Source: Cladocopium goreaui
Taxonomy: Eukaryota; Sar; Dinophyceae; Suessiales; Symbiodiniaceae
DNA: 64,000 nucleotides
Assembly: GCA_947184155.2 (NCBI GenBank)
Contig: CAMXCT020006124.1
Coordinates: 221,672 to 285,671, forward strand
Direction: 5' to 3'
Made by a program: the position numbers and the translations under genes. Positions 1 to 8,781 of the stretch are shown here, one piece after another (within the stretch, counting starts at the first letter, position 1; the number at the start of each line of letters is the position of its first letter). The notes below the pieces were generated by a model. The model was given only the letters and a program-made list of their open reading frames with translations. It searched no databases and was not told the origin of the DNA.

Positions 1-1576
1 TGGAATGCTACCCCTGGGCTGATCTATTCCCCGATTTATACACAGATTTATACACAGTCACCCTGGAGTTTTTGCGGAAATGTCAAGAATCATCACTCAA
101 GTGGGTTAAATATCACAAAGCAAAGTCCATATTCTGAATCTACTTCCTTGAATTATTAGAGATAGTCTAGTGATCAGTGGTTTTACATATTCTTCAACCG
201 TTCTGAAATTAATCAAATCGGATTTTTCATACCAATACATTCCACCAGGCTTTTGGGTTTAGGGGGTGACTTTTCCTCCGGGAATGGGATTCGGGATTTT
301 TTCCTCCTAAAATCCGCTTGTTCGACTCAGTTCTACCCTGTGTTCATTGAATTGTCGTAGTACTTTTTGATGGTTAAAAATGAGTCACAAATGACCTTCG
401 ATAAAATAAATCCACTGAGGAGAATTCGGGGCTGGACAGATGGCAAGCTATGTCAATCCCGTCTACAAGTGAACATTCATATATATATATATAAGCGGGA
501 TTGACATCTATATTTGCCCATCTTGTAAATCCCACATCTGATGATTTGATAAGTGATACAGTGACTGCTACCGACTTGGAGCGATTTGTCTGTGTAAATC
601 CCACGTAAAAACTAATCCCCACTCCTTTCGGATGGATGACGTTCCCAAAAGGATAGAATGTGACAGGATGAGTTAGATATCTACATCATTCGTGACATCA
701 CCGTCGTTAAATAGTAGGGATTACTATACAACTTTCATCAACGTTCTATCTTCTGGGTTCCAAAAATGTTGGGGTTGAAGTTCATGCCCAAATTTCAGAA
801 AAAACATACCATCAAGTACCAGGTCCTTCCATCTGGTTCCATAAACAACCTTTCTATCTATTCTCCAATAATCGACCGAAATTACAATTGTATGGTCTTG
901 CAAGTGCAGAAAACCCATGAAAACCCGTTGCATGATGCTTTGGGGTTAAACTTCCAAGTCTTGGAGACTCAAAGATATCCCATTTTCATCATTTTCTATA
1001 CACCATGCCATCATGCCAACTACTTGAAGTCAACAAAGAGGCAAACTTACAAGACACAACTTCCAACGATGCTGCAGTTCCCTCTGCAAGCCAAAATCAC
1101 GATGGGTACCAGTAGGAATCAGCGGTTCAAGTTCGGTATGTCCACAAATCTCAAAGCCACGAGTTTTTTTTGACTTTCAGATCAGGCCTAGTGACACATC
1201 CCTAGGAGTTGGTATATAAATCAGGTTGCTCATGTCAATCTGAGAAGTTGGTGCCCTGAAAAACCAAGGAGCACAGCTTCTTGGCCACCATGGGAATTAA
1301 CTAGCCATCATAAAGAGATCATCACTGGGGACCAGGCGAAATCGCCTGGGATATGTTCGTACCAGCTACTAGCCATATCTCAACTGGGGCCAAAGGGAGT
1401 TTCCAAAAATTTTTGGAGGTGTCCATACAAAATGACCCCCAGTCATGGTATATATGATATATATGATATATATAATCCAAGTCAAGACAGACCATGACTT
1501 TGTATTGCAAGAACCATGGTGACGACTTGCCCCAACAAAAACTCACTGGACTGCACCTCTGCGATGTGCGTTGCAA
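1..1576. other. AT-rich spacer without a convincing gene
   Basis: Spacer with a short (AT)n run near 480-495. Open frames exist on both strands between about 720 and 1170, but both look open by chance and neither shows a recognisable motif. I see no promoter, RNA gene or mobile-element end. Confidence 0.5.
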
Positions 1577-1640
1577 GCCCCGGCAGTAGCGCAGCTTGTG
1601 CGCACGCTCGCTCTCTGACCTAGGGATGAATCCAGCTGTT
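1577..1640 (+). repeat. Possible tRNA-derived SINE head
   Basis: A stretch at 1587-1598 (TAGCGCAGCTTG) fits the Pol III A-box consensus TRGYNNANNNG. About 25 bases downstream, GGGATGAATCC at 1623-1633 resembles a B-box with a deletion. A D-arm-like stem GCGC/GCGC brackets the A-box loop, but no acceptor stem or clear T-loop can be built, so this is not a tRNA gene. Dinoflagellates are known to carry tRNA-derived SINEs; assignment here is inference. Confidence 0.22.
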
Positions 1641-1705
1641 ACGGGAGAATAGCACTGGATTGATTTTAGACAGAATCTAGGGCCTTCAAATCGTCCTTTT
1701 TCCCA

Positions 1706-2014
1706 TCAAATACAGTATATATTATAGTATAATACGGTGTTATAGATTATATAGGATGATATAAGGTTTCCTGCAATAGGTACCTTCAACCCATGTGTGG
1801 GACTCAAAAAACACTTCGCCGTTGTCCGGTCAGATGTCGTGAATAGAGCACCCTCATAAGATCGCAGGTACGCTGAAACAAAACTGCGTAGAACTCCAGA
1901 AAAAGGCGCAAACCCCCATGTGCCCTCATACCCCTGCTGTGTTCTAACCTCTTTTTGGTCGCTAAGGTTCAATCCTAATTCCCAATCTTCATTTGATTCT
2001 TCTCTGGTACTCAT
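1706..2014 (-). CDS. Unrecognised 102-residue open frame
   Basis: This frame is unusually long for such AT-rich surroundings and its middle part (roughly residues 8-75) has a protein-like composition with spread Trp, Tyr and Glu residues. No known domain is recognisable and no splice sites were convincing. It could be a decayed exon or a dispersed repeat that happens to be open. I do not assign a function. Confidence 0.2.
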   Translation of the reverse strand: MSTREESNEDWELGLNLSDQKEVRTQQGYEGTWGFAPFSGVLRSFVSAYLRSYEGALFTTSDRTTAKCFLSPTHGLKVPIAGNLISSYIIYNTVLYYNIYCI

Positions 2015-3084
2015 GAAATGGGTAATTACCTACAAAATTCTAGAATCCACATAAGTATGTTTGTTCTTGCTTGGACCAACATGTTGAAGGGTAGTTACAA
2101 TCCGGTTTTTGCCTGTCATTGTGGGTAGTTACAAGATGTTACAAGTATGTATCACCTCAGAAGCGGCACATCAGAGAGATTTTCGAATCAAAACCGAAAA
2201 TGGATGAAAATGGATCAACTTGGGCCTTCTGCTAATGCAGCTGCGGTCCAGTCACTTTTGCCACCAAACCTTTGAGGCTCGGCCATTGTCCATTTCCAGA
2301 TTGATCTGCACCTCAGCTGGGGTCCCAGAGTCCCAGCTCCTGTGAAACCAATTTCGACCAGGTTTCGGCGATGTAAAGCACGAAAAAGAATTTCAACATG
2401 AGCAGCATCAAGTTCTACTGGTTGCGAACTAGTTCTACTGGTTCACTGATCCGGTAATGGATTGTAGAACCCCTATTATTGACAGTAAACCAATGGCTTT
2501 TTGAGACTGCTCATAGTAGATCTTCAACTGCTCACCATGATCACTTCGACATAGCCTCACCTGTGACCTTTCCCCAGAACCATCATCTCAACGGAAAAGC
2601 CAACAGTGGGTCACCCGTAAATCCCAGCGGCGAGGTCTCCGGGCTCAAAGCTCTCCTCTTCACCTGCATCGATGCTGAAATTTGGACGGGAGGCGTTGCT
2701 AATGGTATAGAATTTGTATCTACATATCGATATAAAGTAGTGGGATAGTTGTTGTTTATATCTACATATGGGTATATGATGATGGTATGTGTATGTATGT
2801 ATAATATATATAATAAGCATATATCAGCAACAATATGGAACAATAATCGGATAATGGAATAATGTAGTCGGATAATATTGGCATAATGGTGGGATAATCA
2901 TCGGAAAAAATGATGACTAAACATGATTAACCACCAAATTAGGGGTGTATACTATTTTCAGACAAACCCCAGAATATAGAGAGAACCTGGAAATCCAAGC
3001 ATCATGATCATCACAACTAAATGGAACTCTGACGGATTTATCTTGGTCCACTTGCATTTGTCCACTTCTTGCATCCATAAAATA
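2015..3084. other. Spacer with short TA-rich tract
   Basis: No gene supported. A TA/TG-rich stretch lies at about 2760-2830. Short open frames around 2480-2750 exist on both strands and show no motif. Confidence 0.45.
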
Positions 3085-3086
3085 TA

Positions 3087-3192
3087 CCCTCTGGTAAACT
3101 AACATAGCTATGCAAAATCACCATGCTATTAATGGGAAAACTCACTATTTCAATGACCATTTTCAATAGTTTTTTGTATGTTTACCAGAGGG
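3087..3192. repeat. MITE-like foldback element, copy A
   Basis: About 106 bp with terminal inverted repeats CCCTCTGGTAAAC / GTTTACCAGAGGG, flanked on both sides by TA (3085-3086 and 3193-3194). Subterminal segments include ACATAGCTATG and CATTTTCAATAG. At least five related copies occur in this window. TA flanks and short inverted ends fit a Tc1/mariner-type non-autonomous element; no transposase for it is seen here. Confidence 0.75.
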
Positions 3193-3617
3193 TATCCCAT
3201 CCCCATGCAATCCCTAGTTTGATTCAACCCGCTCCGTGACACCCGGAGGCGACATAAATCCTTCCAAAATCCAGCTGCTGGAACTCTATTCATCACACTC
3301 CGGCTGAAGATCATCCAACCAAGGTGGCCATCAGCTTTTCACATTTGGTTGTGGTCAACACCCCAAAAAAAAACTCTGGCATCACACATCCCAAGAATGA
3401 GCAGAATGGTCTTGGCTGGGATAATGGGTTTGGACCTACTCCCAGTCTCCAATTTTCCAGCCAGCTGTGGGGAATTCTCAAAGCCAATTCCCACCAAACA
3501 TCATCCAATCCCCAAATCCCCAAACGAAACCCTGGTTTAGCCTTGGATCTACAGTACTTATTTTTTTTAGGGTGCCAATTTTTGGGGAACCCATCAGATT
3601 GGGGCACATCAAGTTGC

Positions 3618-3802
3618 AGCCAGGTTGCCAATGCACCAATAGTAGTCGAGCCCCTCTTCATCTGGCCCTTCCAGTCCAGTGGTCGAACCATTCTTGGGAT
3701 GGAGCGTGCACAGCCAATTGCCTCAAATGTAGGCAACAAAGACCCCGGGCGGCCAGAAACCACGGGGAGAAAGCTAGCCATGTGCATAGAACCGGCAATC
3801 AT
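3618..3802 (-). CDS. Candidate host exon, unrecognised
   Basis: A GC-rich island in AT-rich spacer with an open frame on the minus strand that reads like protein (small and hydrophobic residues followed by a Arg/Met/Trp-rich stretch). The opposite strand is also open, so orientation is uncertain. No clear donor site was found. It may be an exon of a gene with long introns. Confidence 0.2.
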
Positions 3803-3805
3803 GGG

Positions 3806-4195
3806 AGTCTAACTCGCAAAACAAATCATTGAAGGCGGCATAATCGGAGAAGAGGCGGTGGATACTATTCATTTATATTTCGTGTATATATATATATATA
3901 CATATACATACACATTTATACATTATATTGCAAAAATACATATAACATAACAGAACAGAACACAACAAAACATAACATAACATCAGAAACATCAGAAACA
4001 TCAGAAATAAAGGCATAAATCTGAGTGTCCGACTATGATGTCACCTGAAAAAGAAGACCACTTGATGGACCTGCTTTAAAGAGTGAAAACCTGAAAAACC
4101 AATGGGTTTGATCCAGATAACCCCCATGTTTCAACGTCCATTTCTTCATCATTCAAATTATATATATATATAATATAATAAATATATATATAATA
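3806..4195. other. AT-rich flank with (TA)n tracts left of the TIR element
   Basis: Contains (TA)n runs at about 3886-3902 and 4159-4197 and a CA/AACATAACA-rich stretch at about 3950-4010. The TIR element starts directly in the second run. Confidence 0.6.
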
Positions 4196-4542
4196 TAGTT
4201 AGAATGGGCCTTGCCCATCTTCCAAACCCTGAACCACAAACCTCACAGCCCCCAACATACACAACATCTCACAAAAATTTCATCAAAACTAACCACATAC
4301 ACCCAACCAAAAACCAATCAGAACAATCAACCACAAACCCAAATGCAAAAACAATTCCAAATTTTCAACAAGACAAGTCTTGTTGAAAAATTGCCCGCCT
4401 AAATTTACATAAACAATAATCACCAAACAATACACCATAAACCAAAACAGAAACTCACCACAAACAACATCACAAAAAAATCTACCAGCCTAACCTTGCC
4501 CACTTAGATTACATCCCAAAAATTATGTTATAATTTATGTGG
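4196..4542 (+). repeat. Left terminal inverted repeat
   Basis: Matches the reverse complement of 9051-9396 over its whole length with few differences. Outer end is TAGTTAGAATGGGCC; inner end is ATAATTTATGTGG. It carries CCTTGCCC-type motifs near both its outer edge (4207-4224) and inner part (4492-4503), and a perfect palindrome in the middle. Confidence 0.9.
4362..4389. repeat. 13-bp palindrome in left TIR
   Basis: TTTTCAACAAGAC, two bases, then its exact reverse complement. The same palindrome occurs in the right TIR at 9203-9230. It could fold as a hairpin or be a protein-binding site for replication or transposition; function is inference. Confidence 0.75.
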
Positions 4543-4698
4543 TATATTTATTGTCGGGCATCATGTCGGTTTCGTTTGAACATTTACGCAGTGTTTGCAA
4601 GAATGGTCCCTGTTCATCTCAAGGTCGTTTTCCAACAAATGCACTGTCGCAACATTGCCTGTACCGAGATGCAGTCAGCCACGTCAGCCACTTTTGGG

Positions 4699-5517
4699 CT
4701 ATTTGGGCGGGAATTTCCACAAGTGCGCCGGCACCGGCAAGGAACTCTTTCCCCAATCTGTCATCGGGTCAAGCATCATGCTTTCCACCTCACGTTTGAT
4801 GCCATCCACCGTTGCGCCCACATGCTTGAAGCGCTTTGCTGTCTCCTCCACCGTGTCATTGTAGTATTCATGTAGATAATCTTCGCGCTTCTTGCGTTCC
4901 CTCATGCCCTGAAGATTGCCAGCCAACTCATTGCACCCCACAATCACATCTGCCAACTCGTGACCCACCAAGTTGTACATAATGGCTTCCTCCTTTGCCA
5001 TGTTGTCCAGCTCCTGCAGGCCTTGAAAAACATGCAAACAGCAGTCCTTCTCCCTTGCATCATTCCATCCTTGCGCTCCAAGGTTAAAATCGTCTCCTAA
5101 AGGGGTTGGGAGGTGAATTTTGCCCTTGGTGCTCTTCTCACACCAAATGGCTCGGTCAAACTTCGGGATGAAGTGCTTGAGGAGGACGTCGCTGATGATG
5201 GGGCGATTGTAAGCGCTGCCCCCCGTATTGACGATGACCGGCACGATGAAGAAGCAGCCATGTCCGTCCTTCAAGCTGCGTATTTGCCAGTTCTTTCCCT
5301 TGAAATAGTGAATTCGGCTAGCATAAAAGCCAGTGGCTTCACGCAAGTAAAGCTTGCTGATTGGCGGTCTCAGGTGGGGACTAAGAAGTAGAACGTCCAG
5401 ACGTGTCTCTGTCATGACACCGCCCGAGCACATCTTCGCCATGCGACAAAGTCGTAGCGCCATCGCGTGCCTTTCCACAAACACTACGTGGGGCTTTGAA
5501 CCAATATGTCTTGCAAC
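4699..5517 (-). CDS. Host-like coding exon with real stop, unrecognised protein
   Basis: An uninterrupted frame of about 272 codons with much higher GC than the virus-like genes next to it. No domain is recognised. The C-terminal half is rich in charged residues (an Arg/Lys/Glu segment around residues 200-245) and could be helical; the frame closes with a TAG at 4699-4701. Upstream, CCAAAG at 5523-5518 followed in phase by GTT at 5517 resembles a splice acceptor, so this may be the last exon of a host gene caught between the two TIRs, or a retained cargo gene. There is no good ATG near the upstream edge; the first Met of the frame is internal. Base composition differs sharply from genes at 5913-8781. 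Confidence 0.5.
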   Translation of the reverse strand, partial: VARHIGSKPHVVFVERHAMALRLCRMAKMCSGGVMTETRLDVLLLSPHLRPPISKLYLREATGFYASRIHYFKGKNWQIRSLKDGHGCFFIVPVIVNTGGSAYNRPIISDVLLKHFIPKFDRAIWCEKSTKGKIHLPTPLGDDFNLGAQGWNDAREKDCCLHVFQGLQELDNMAKEEAIMYNLVGHELADVIVGCNELAGNLQGMRERKKREDYLHEYYNDTVEETAKRFKHVGATVDGIKREVESMMLDPMTDWGKSSLPVPAHLWKFPPK

Positions 5518-5757
5518 CTTTGGATGATGTCAGCCCCAGAGACTGCCACGAGCTATTGGAAGGAACAGCGCATAAAGTGAAGGAAACTCTAAAGTATCTG
5601 TAGATTCATAGATGTTGATTTCGGAACCTCATTGACAAAACGTCTTTGAACACTAGCCATCAGGAACCTGCGCCAATCTACTCATGAAGCTGTCTCATGG
5701 TTTTTGGCAGCGCATTCCGATTTTGCCATTGTGCAAGCTTTGCTTGCCTACTACAGT
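5518..5757. other. GC-moderate sequence between host-like exon and AT-rich block
   Basis: No gene supported. It ends exactly at an internal copy of the TIR end motif (5758), which coincides with the composition change. Confidence 0.4.
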
Positions 5758-5775
5758 GGCCTTGCCCATCTTCCA
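5758..5775 (+). repeat. Internal copy of the TIR end motif
   Basis: GGCCTTGCCCATCTTCCA is identical to 4207-4224 in the left TIR and to the reverse complement of 9368-9385 in the right TIR. The following CCCTG is also shared with a small gap. It marks the step from GC-richer to AT-rich DNA and may be the diverged original left end of the virus-like part. Confidence 0.7.
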
Positions 5776-5912
5776 CCCTGTGGGAGGGGATGTTTGTTTG
5801 CGTGTTGTTGTTGTGTATGCTGGGTTGCTGGGGGTATGGGAGGGGCGAGGTGTGAGAGAAAAGTTGTTTAGCAAATTTTCAAAACAATATCTTTTTGGAT
5901 ATTATTATGAAA

Positions 5913-6254
5913 CTATTTTGGCAAAATATTTATAATATATTCACCCCTTTCGTCCCGCATGATGTGGTAATAATCTAAAGTTTTGGCTACAGGGTTTTTA
6001 ATCTTTCCAGCCTTCACCATTTCAAAGTATTGCTTTTGCTTTTCCTCAAATGTTCCACGGGGCTTACCTACACCTCTTTTTTCAAAGATTTCCTCCATCT
6101 TCTTTTTCTCTTCCTCCTTGGTTTCAGCATCCTTACCATCTGGCAGTTCATTCAGTTTGGAAAGTATTGCAGATAACATTTTGCTGTTATTTTTGCTGTG
6201 CTCATAGATATTGCTTAACAAATTGTAATCAACTTCATCTACCTTAGGGCTCAT
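5913..6254 (-). CDS. Small charged protein, unrecognised, virus-like block
   Basis: 113 codons from ATG to stop with AT-rich codon use. The N-terminal half is helical and leucine-spaced (residues ~8-40). A Lys/Glu-rich stretch follows (~45-60). A basic GVGKPRGTF motif at ~61-69 precedes an aromatic helix, resembling short DNA-binding segments of the AT-hook kind. The start is preceded by a TAGTATATAT stretch of the type seen before other genes in the block. The next gene on the same strand ends 68 bases upstream of its start. Function unknown; a virion or DNA-binding protein is possible. Confidence 0.6.
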   Translation of the reverse strand: MSPKVDEVDYNLLSNIYEHSKNNSKMLSAILSKLNELPDGKDAETKEEEKKKMEEIFEKRGVGKPRGTFEEKQKQYFEMVKAGKIKNPVAKTLDYYHIMRDERGEYIINILPK

Positions 6255-6322
6255 AAGGATATATACTAAATTAGAAATTTCTTAATATTTATTTAATTAT
6301 TTAATAATACATGTTTAAGTAA

Positions 6323-6514
6323 TTATTCTAAATCATTCAATGAGTTTTGTTTCTTCTTATTACTTCGTGGGGGTTCCATTACATCACTTATCATTCTATT
6401 TGTACTTTCTACTTTCTTATCTTCTGGAGTAATTTGCCTGTTCCAAGAAAAGGAGATACTATGGTCTTCGCTTTCTAATGTAATCCCTCCTTCATCATCT
6501 TTATTGACATTCAT
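6323..6514 (-). CDS. Short acidic-then-basic protein, unrecognised
   Basis: 63 codons. The N-terminus is acidic, the C-terminal third is Lys/Asn/Ser-rich. Its ATG (6514-6512) overlaps the stop of the upstream zinc-ribbon frame as ATGA, a compact arrangement typical of small viral genomes. It might instead be the C-terminal part of the same protein, separated by indels. Confidence 0.45.
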   Translation of the reverse strand: MNVNKDDEGGITLESEDHSISFSWNRQITPEDKKVESTNRMISDVMEPPRSNKKKQNSLNDLE

Positions 6515-6762
6515 TGATTTATCATTTTTGTAATTTTGAAACTACAAGGATTACAACGGCAAGTTATGCCCTTAGGATTGATTTCAATTTCATTTCAAAA
6601 CTGTAATTTACCATAACATAACGGACAATCAAATATAATAGTTTTACCTGTTAATTTTTGTTCGTTATTTAAACTAACCATTTTAGGTTCATCATCCGAC
6701 AACTCAAAATCTTCAGGGATTGGTTGCTTTTTAATTTTACTCACTGTTCTTTTTGGTGGCAT
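6511..6762 (-). pseudogene. Zinc-ribbon protein broken by an in-frame TGA
   Basis: From ATG at 6762-6760 the frame reads a basic N-terminus (MPPKRT...), an acidic segment and then a CPLC motif. It is cut by TGA at 6597-6595 after 55 codons, and in the same frame continues with CRC and NPC motifs to a stop at 6511. The paired cysteines before and after the stop make one zinc ribbon, so the TGA is likely a mutation, though recoding cannot be excluded. Zinc ribbons of this size occur in viral transcription factors and packaging-related proteins; no family is assigned. Confidence 0.5.
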
Positions 6763-6922
6763 TATTATATACTAGATAGTTTATTAAAATTTTGATAATT
6801 TCAAAACACATTTTTAAGAACATGTTTATTCTACCATCCTCAACTACTGGATATTTAGCACCATCAGCAATCCTATTTTCAATCTCGTCTATTGTATCTA
6901 TGTAGGTTTCATTCTCGTTCAT
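6737..6922 (-). CDS. 61-residue protein with hydrophobic C-terminal segment
   Basis: Acidic N-terminus followed by a hydrophobic stretch at about residues 34-53 that could be a membrane segment. It overlaps the start of the zinc-ribbon frame by 26 bases. No family recognised. Confidence 0.4.
   Translation of the reverse strand: MNENETYIDTIDEIENRIADGAKYPVVEDGRINMFLKMCFEIIKILINYLVYNNATKKNSE
6763..6783 (-). promoter_or_regulatory. AT-rich motif upstream of the zinc-ribbon gene
   Basis: On the coding strand TAAACTAT is followed by a TATATAATA run that ends directly at the ATG. The same arrangement lies before the small gene at 8063-8227. It could be a gene-specific promoter of the virus-like element. 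Confidence 0.35.
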
Positions 6923-7232
6923 CCTGATTATATATAATTAGAAAATGTCATCAACATACATTCTAATTATGCTATACAGGACTTTTCTTAGCCAGACGCA
7001 AAGATTTATACCTGGGGACGGTGAGGTAAAAAAAATGTCGGGGAGCAATCAAAAGAAAACAAGCAAAACGAATTCAACTTCTATTGCTTCGTTTGTCAGC
7101 GCATTCTCAAAACTAATTAGCGTCTTATGCGGGTTGAAAAAAGCCACTGTCCCATCGCTGAGCCATGAATTTTTATGCGAAGGTTCTTTTTATCAACAAT
7201 ATATAATATAAATATGTTTATATATATTAATA
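6923..7232 (+). other. Intergenic part of virus-like block with an 88-codon open frame
   Basis: An open frame at 6945-7211 is Ser/Thr/Lys-rich in the middle. Its base composition is higher in GC than the genes on both sides and I see no motif. It may be a non-coding insert between two divergent genes. Confidence 0.3.
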
Positions 7233-7991
7233 ATGAGTAAATTAGATGTTTCCAAGATTGAACCTATCAATGTAAAACAATATGAATTCAAGCAATCACC
7301 ATATCCTCAGGCTGATAAGTTGCCTTTTAGAAGTATCATTGTTTCGGCATCACAAGGGGGTAAAGGCATATTAATACAAAATTTAGTGTTGAAGATTTAC
7401 AGGGGTTGCTTTGAGAGAATTTGGATTGTTAGTCCAACAGCACACCTTGATGAAGCCTACAAAGAAGTGATAAAATATATACAGAAGGAACTAAATGTAG
7501 ATAATAAAAAAGAACAATTTTTGTTTGATGAGTATGATGGAGACGCATTACAAAAAATCATAGACACACAACATAAAGTTATAGAATACCAGAAGAAGAA
7601 CAAAATGAAGAAACTTTTTAGTTGCTTATTGATTATAGACGATTTTGCAGAGGATAGAGTGTTTATGAAATATTCAAAGGTTTTGCATGGTCTTTACACT
7701 AAATCAAGACATTTTGGATTGTCAGTAATCACAGCAACACAGAAATATAATGCCCTTGCGCCGATAGTTGGATTAAACACATCTTCATTATATATCTTTA
7801 AATTTAAAAATATGAAAGAAATTGACACCTTCATAGAAGAACAATCAGCACTGGTTGATAAGAAAACTTTGTATGAAATTTATAAAGTAGCAACCGAAGA
7901 ACCCTACTCTTTCTTATTTGTTAAACTTCGCATTAGTGATGTAAATAAGATATTTATGAAGAGACTAGAAGCAGAAATTCATATTAATTAA
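7233..7991 (+). CDS. A32-like viral DNA-packaging ATPase (FtsK/HerA superfamily)
   Basis: 252 residues, close to the normal length for A32-like ATPases, which pump viral DNA into preformed capsids. The fold order is right: a beta strand and P-loop at 34-46 (IIVSASQGGKG), a DEAD-box-like spacer, Walker B at 132-138 (LLIIDDF) and a sensor-like ITATQ motif near 169-173. The P-loop is degenerate: the usual first Gly is Ser38 and the Ser/Thr after GK is Gly45 (codon GGC, one base from Ser AGC). Walker B acidic residues Asp136 and Asp137 are intact. ATG is preceded by an AT-rich run. It is the most complete gene of the element and the main argument for a viral origin. Activity is doubtful because the nucleotide-binding Ser/Thr is missing. 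Confidence 0.85.
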   Translation: MSKLDVSKIEPINVKQYEFKQSPYPQADKLPFRSIIVSASQGGKGILIQNLVLKIYRGCFERIWIVSPTAHLDEAYKEVIKYIQKELNVDNKKEQFLFDEYDGDALQKIIDTQHKVIEYQKKNKMKKLFSCLLIIDDFAEDRVFMKYSKVLHGLYTKSRHFGLSVITATQKYNALAPIVGLNTSSLYIFKFKNMKEIDTFIEEQSALVDKKTLYEIYKVATEEPYSFLFVKLRISDVNKIFMKRLEAEIHIN

Positions 7992-8062
7992 TAATATTAT
8001 TATTAAATAATATTATTAAATTAATGAATAAGAACATAAAATAACAGCAGGTAGTTTATACA
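7992..8062. other. AT-rich gap between convergent genes
   Basis: TAATATTATTATTAAATAATATTATTAAATTAAT directly after the ATPase stop is almost self-complementary and may serve as a terminator for converging transcription; this is inference. Confidence 0.3.
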
Positions 8063-8227
8063 TTATTCTATCAGATTTTTTTCTTCTATTTCCTTCAGTT
8101 TATGAGATATTTCTTTTATTGCTTTAATCTGTAGCCTATCTATATTACTGATGTCTAAATTATTTTCATCAATGTTATTCAATTCTTCCATACAATTATT
8201 TTTAACTGTAGATTGTTTAGAGCCCAT
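8063..8227 (-). CDS. 54-residue protein with predicted N-myristoylation site
   Basis: ATG at 8227-8225 opens a 54-codon frame ending in TAA at 8063. It starts MGSKQST, which fits the N-myristoylation signal (Gly at 2, Ser at 6). The rest is a charged helix rich in Ile, Glu, Asn and Lys (about 25-52), likely coiled coil. Small myristoylated proteins are common in protist DNA viruses as membrane or virion components. The start is preceded by the TAAACTAT plus TA-rich motif. Confidence 0.5.
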   Translation of the reverse strand: MGSKQSTVKNNCMEELNNIDENNLDISNIDRLQIKAIKEISHKLKEIEEKNLIE

Positions 8228-8250
8228 TATATATTATAATATATAGTTTA
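8228..8250 (-). promoter_or_regulatory. AT-rich motif upstream of the 54-residue gene
   Basis: TAAACTAT then a TA run up to the ATG, the same layout as before the zinc-ribbon gene at 6762. Confidence 0.35.
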
Positions 8251-8320
8251 ATCTTCAGGTTTTGATTTTGCTTTTGTTTTTGCTTTAGGTTTAGGTTTAA
8301 CTAGTTCTTTTATTGCTTCT
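8248..8320 (-). pseudogene. C-terminal stub of a Lys/Pro/Ala-rich protein
   Basis: Reading from about 8320 down to a TAA at 8250-8248, the minus strand encodes a helix end followed by KPKPKAKTKAKSKPED. Upstream of about 8320 the sequence switches to the helicase tail on the other strand, so the rest of this gene has been deleted. A basic Pro/Lys tail is typical of DNA- or capsid-associated proteins, but the family cannot be told. Confidence 0.4.
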
Positions 8321-8781
8321 TGTAATTCCCCAAGGCAGTAGTATAGATGGAGATATAACCATATTTGACTATAACCATTTTGACATTAGAAATTATAGGG
8401 AGTGGTTATGGACAGCAATTACAAGAGCCAGAGATTTAAACAAGGTAAAGTTCTATAAATATAGTGATGATGTAAATGATGAATTCAACTACAAATGTAT
8501 GAAAAGTTATTATGAAAGAAAAATTGAAAATTACAAGCAACAGGACAGGAAAGCAAAAAGAAAAATACCAAAAGAAGGCTATGTAAAATGCTAAATGGTT
8601 TTTTGATAATATAACTAACCAATGCAATTACTGTGGATGTGGGTTTCATACAACTATAAAAAAAAATGGAAATATAACAACAAACCTAACAGCGCAAAGA
8701 GTAAATAATGATTACACTCATACACTGGATAATATAATACCATATTGTAAGAGATGTAATAGTAGTTGTGGAAAATATTAA
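8319..8781 (+). pseudogene. C-terminal end of an SF1 helicase with Cys-rich finger, truncated and frameshifted
   Basis: Residues coded at about 8319-8460 end in WLWTAITRARDLN, the motif VI of superfamily 1 helicases (normally Y[VT]ALTRA). The frame stops at 8592-8594. In the next frame, 8596-8781 continues with CNYCGCGF, NLTAQRVNN, an H and CKRCN, a Cys4 finger with HNH-like spacing found at the C-terminus of helicase-type proteins of large protist viruses. The motor domains upstream are absent. So this is the last ~150 residues of a helicase, joined to the stub of another gene by a deletion and broken by a one-base shift near 8590. Confidence 0.6.

Noticed and set aside
1577..1650. tRNA gene
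   Set aside because: A-box fits, but no acceptor stem or normal T-arm can be formed; kept only as a possible SINE.
8313..8594. Helicase fragment as an intact small gene
   Set aside because: It starts within motifs near the end of a helicase and its finger lies in the next frame, so it is a truncated remnant.
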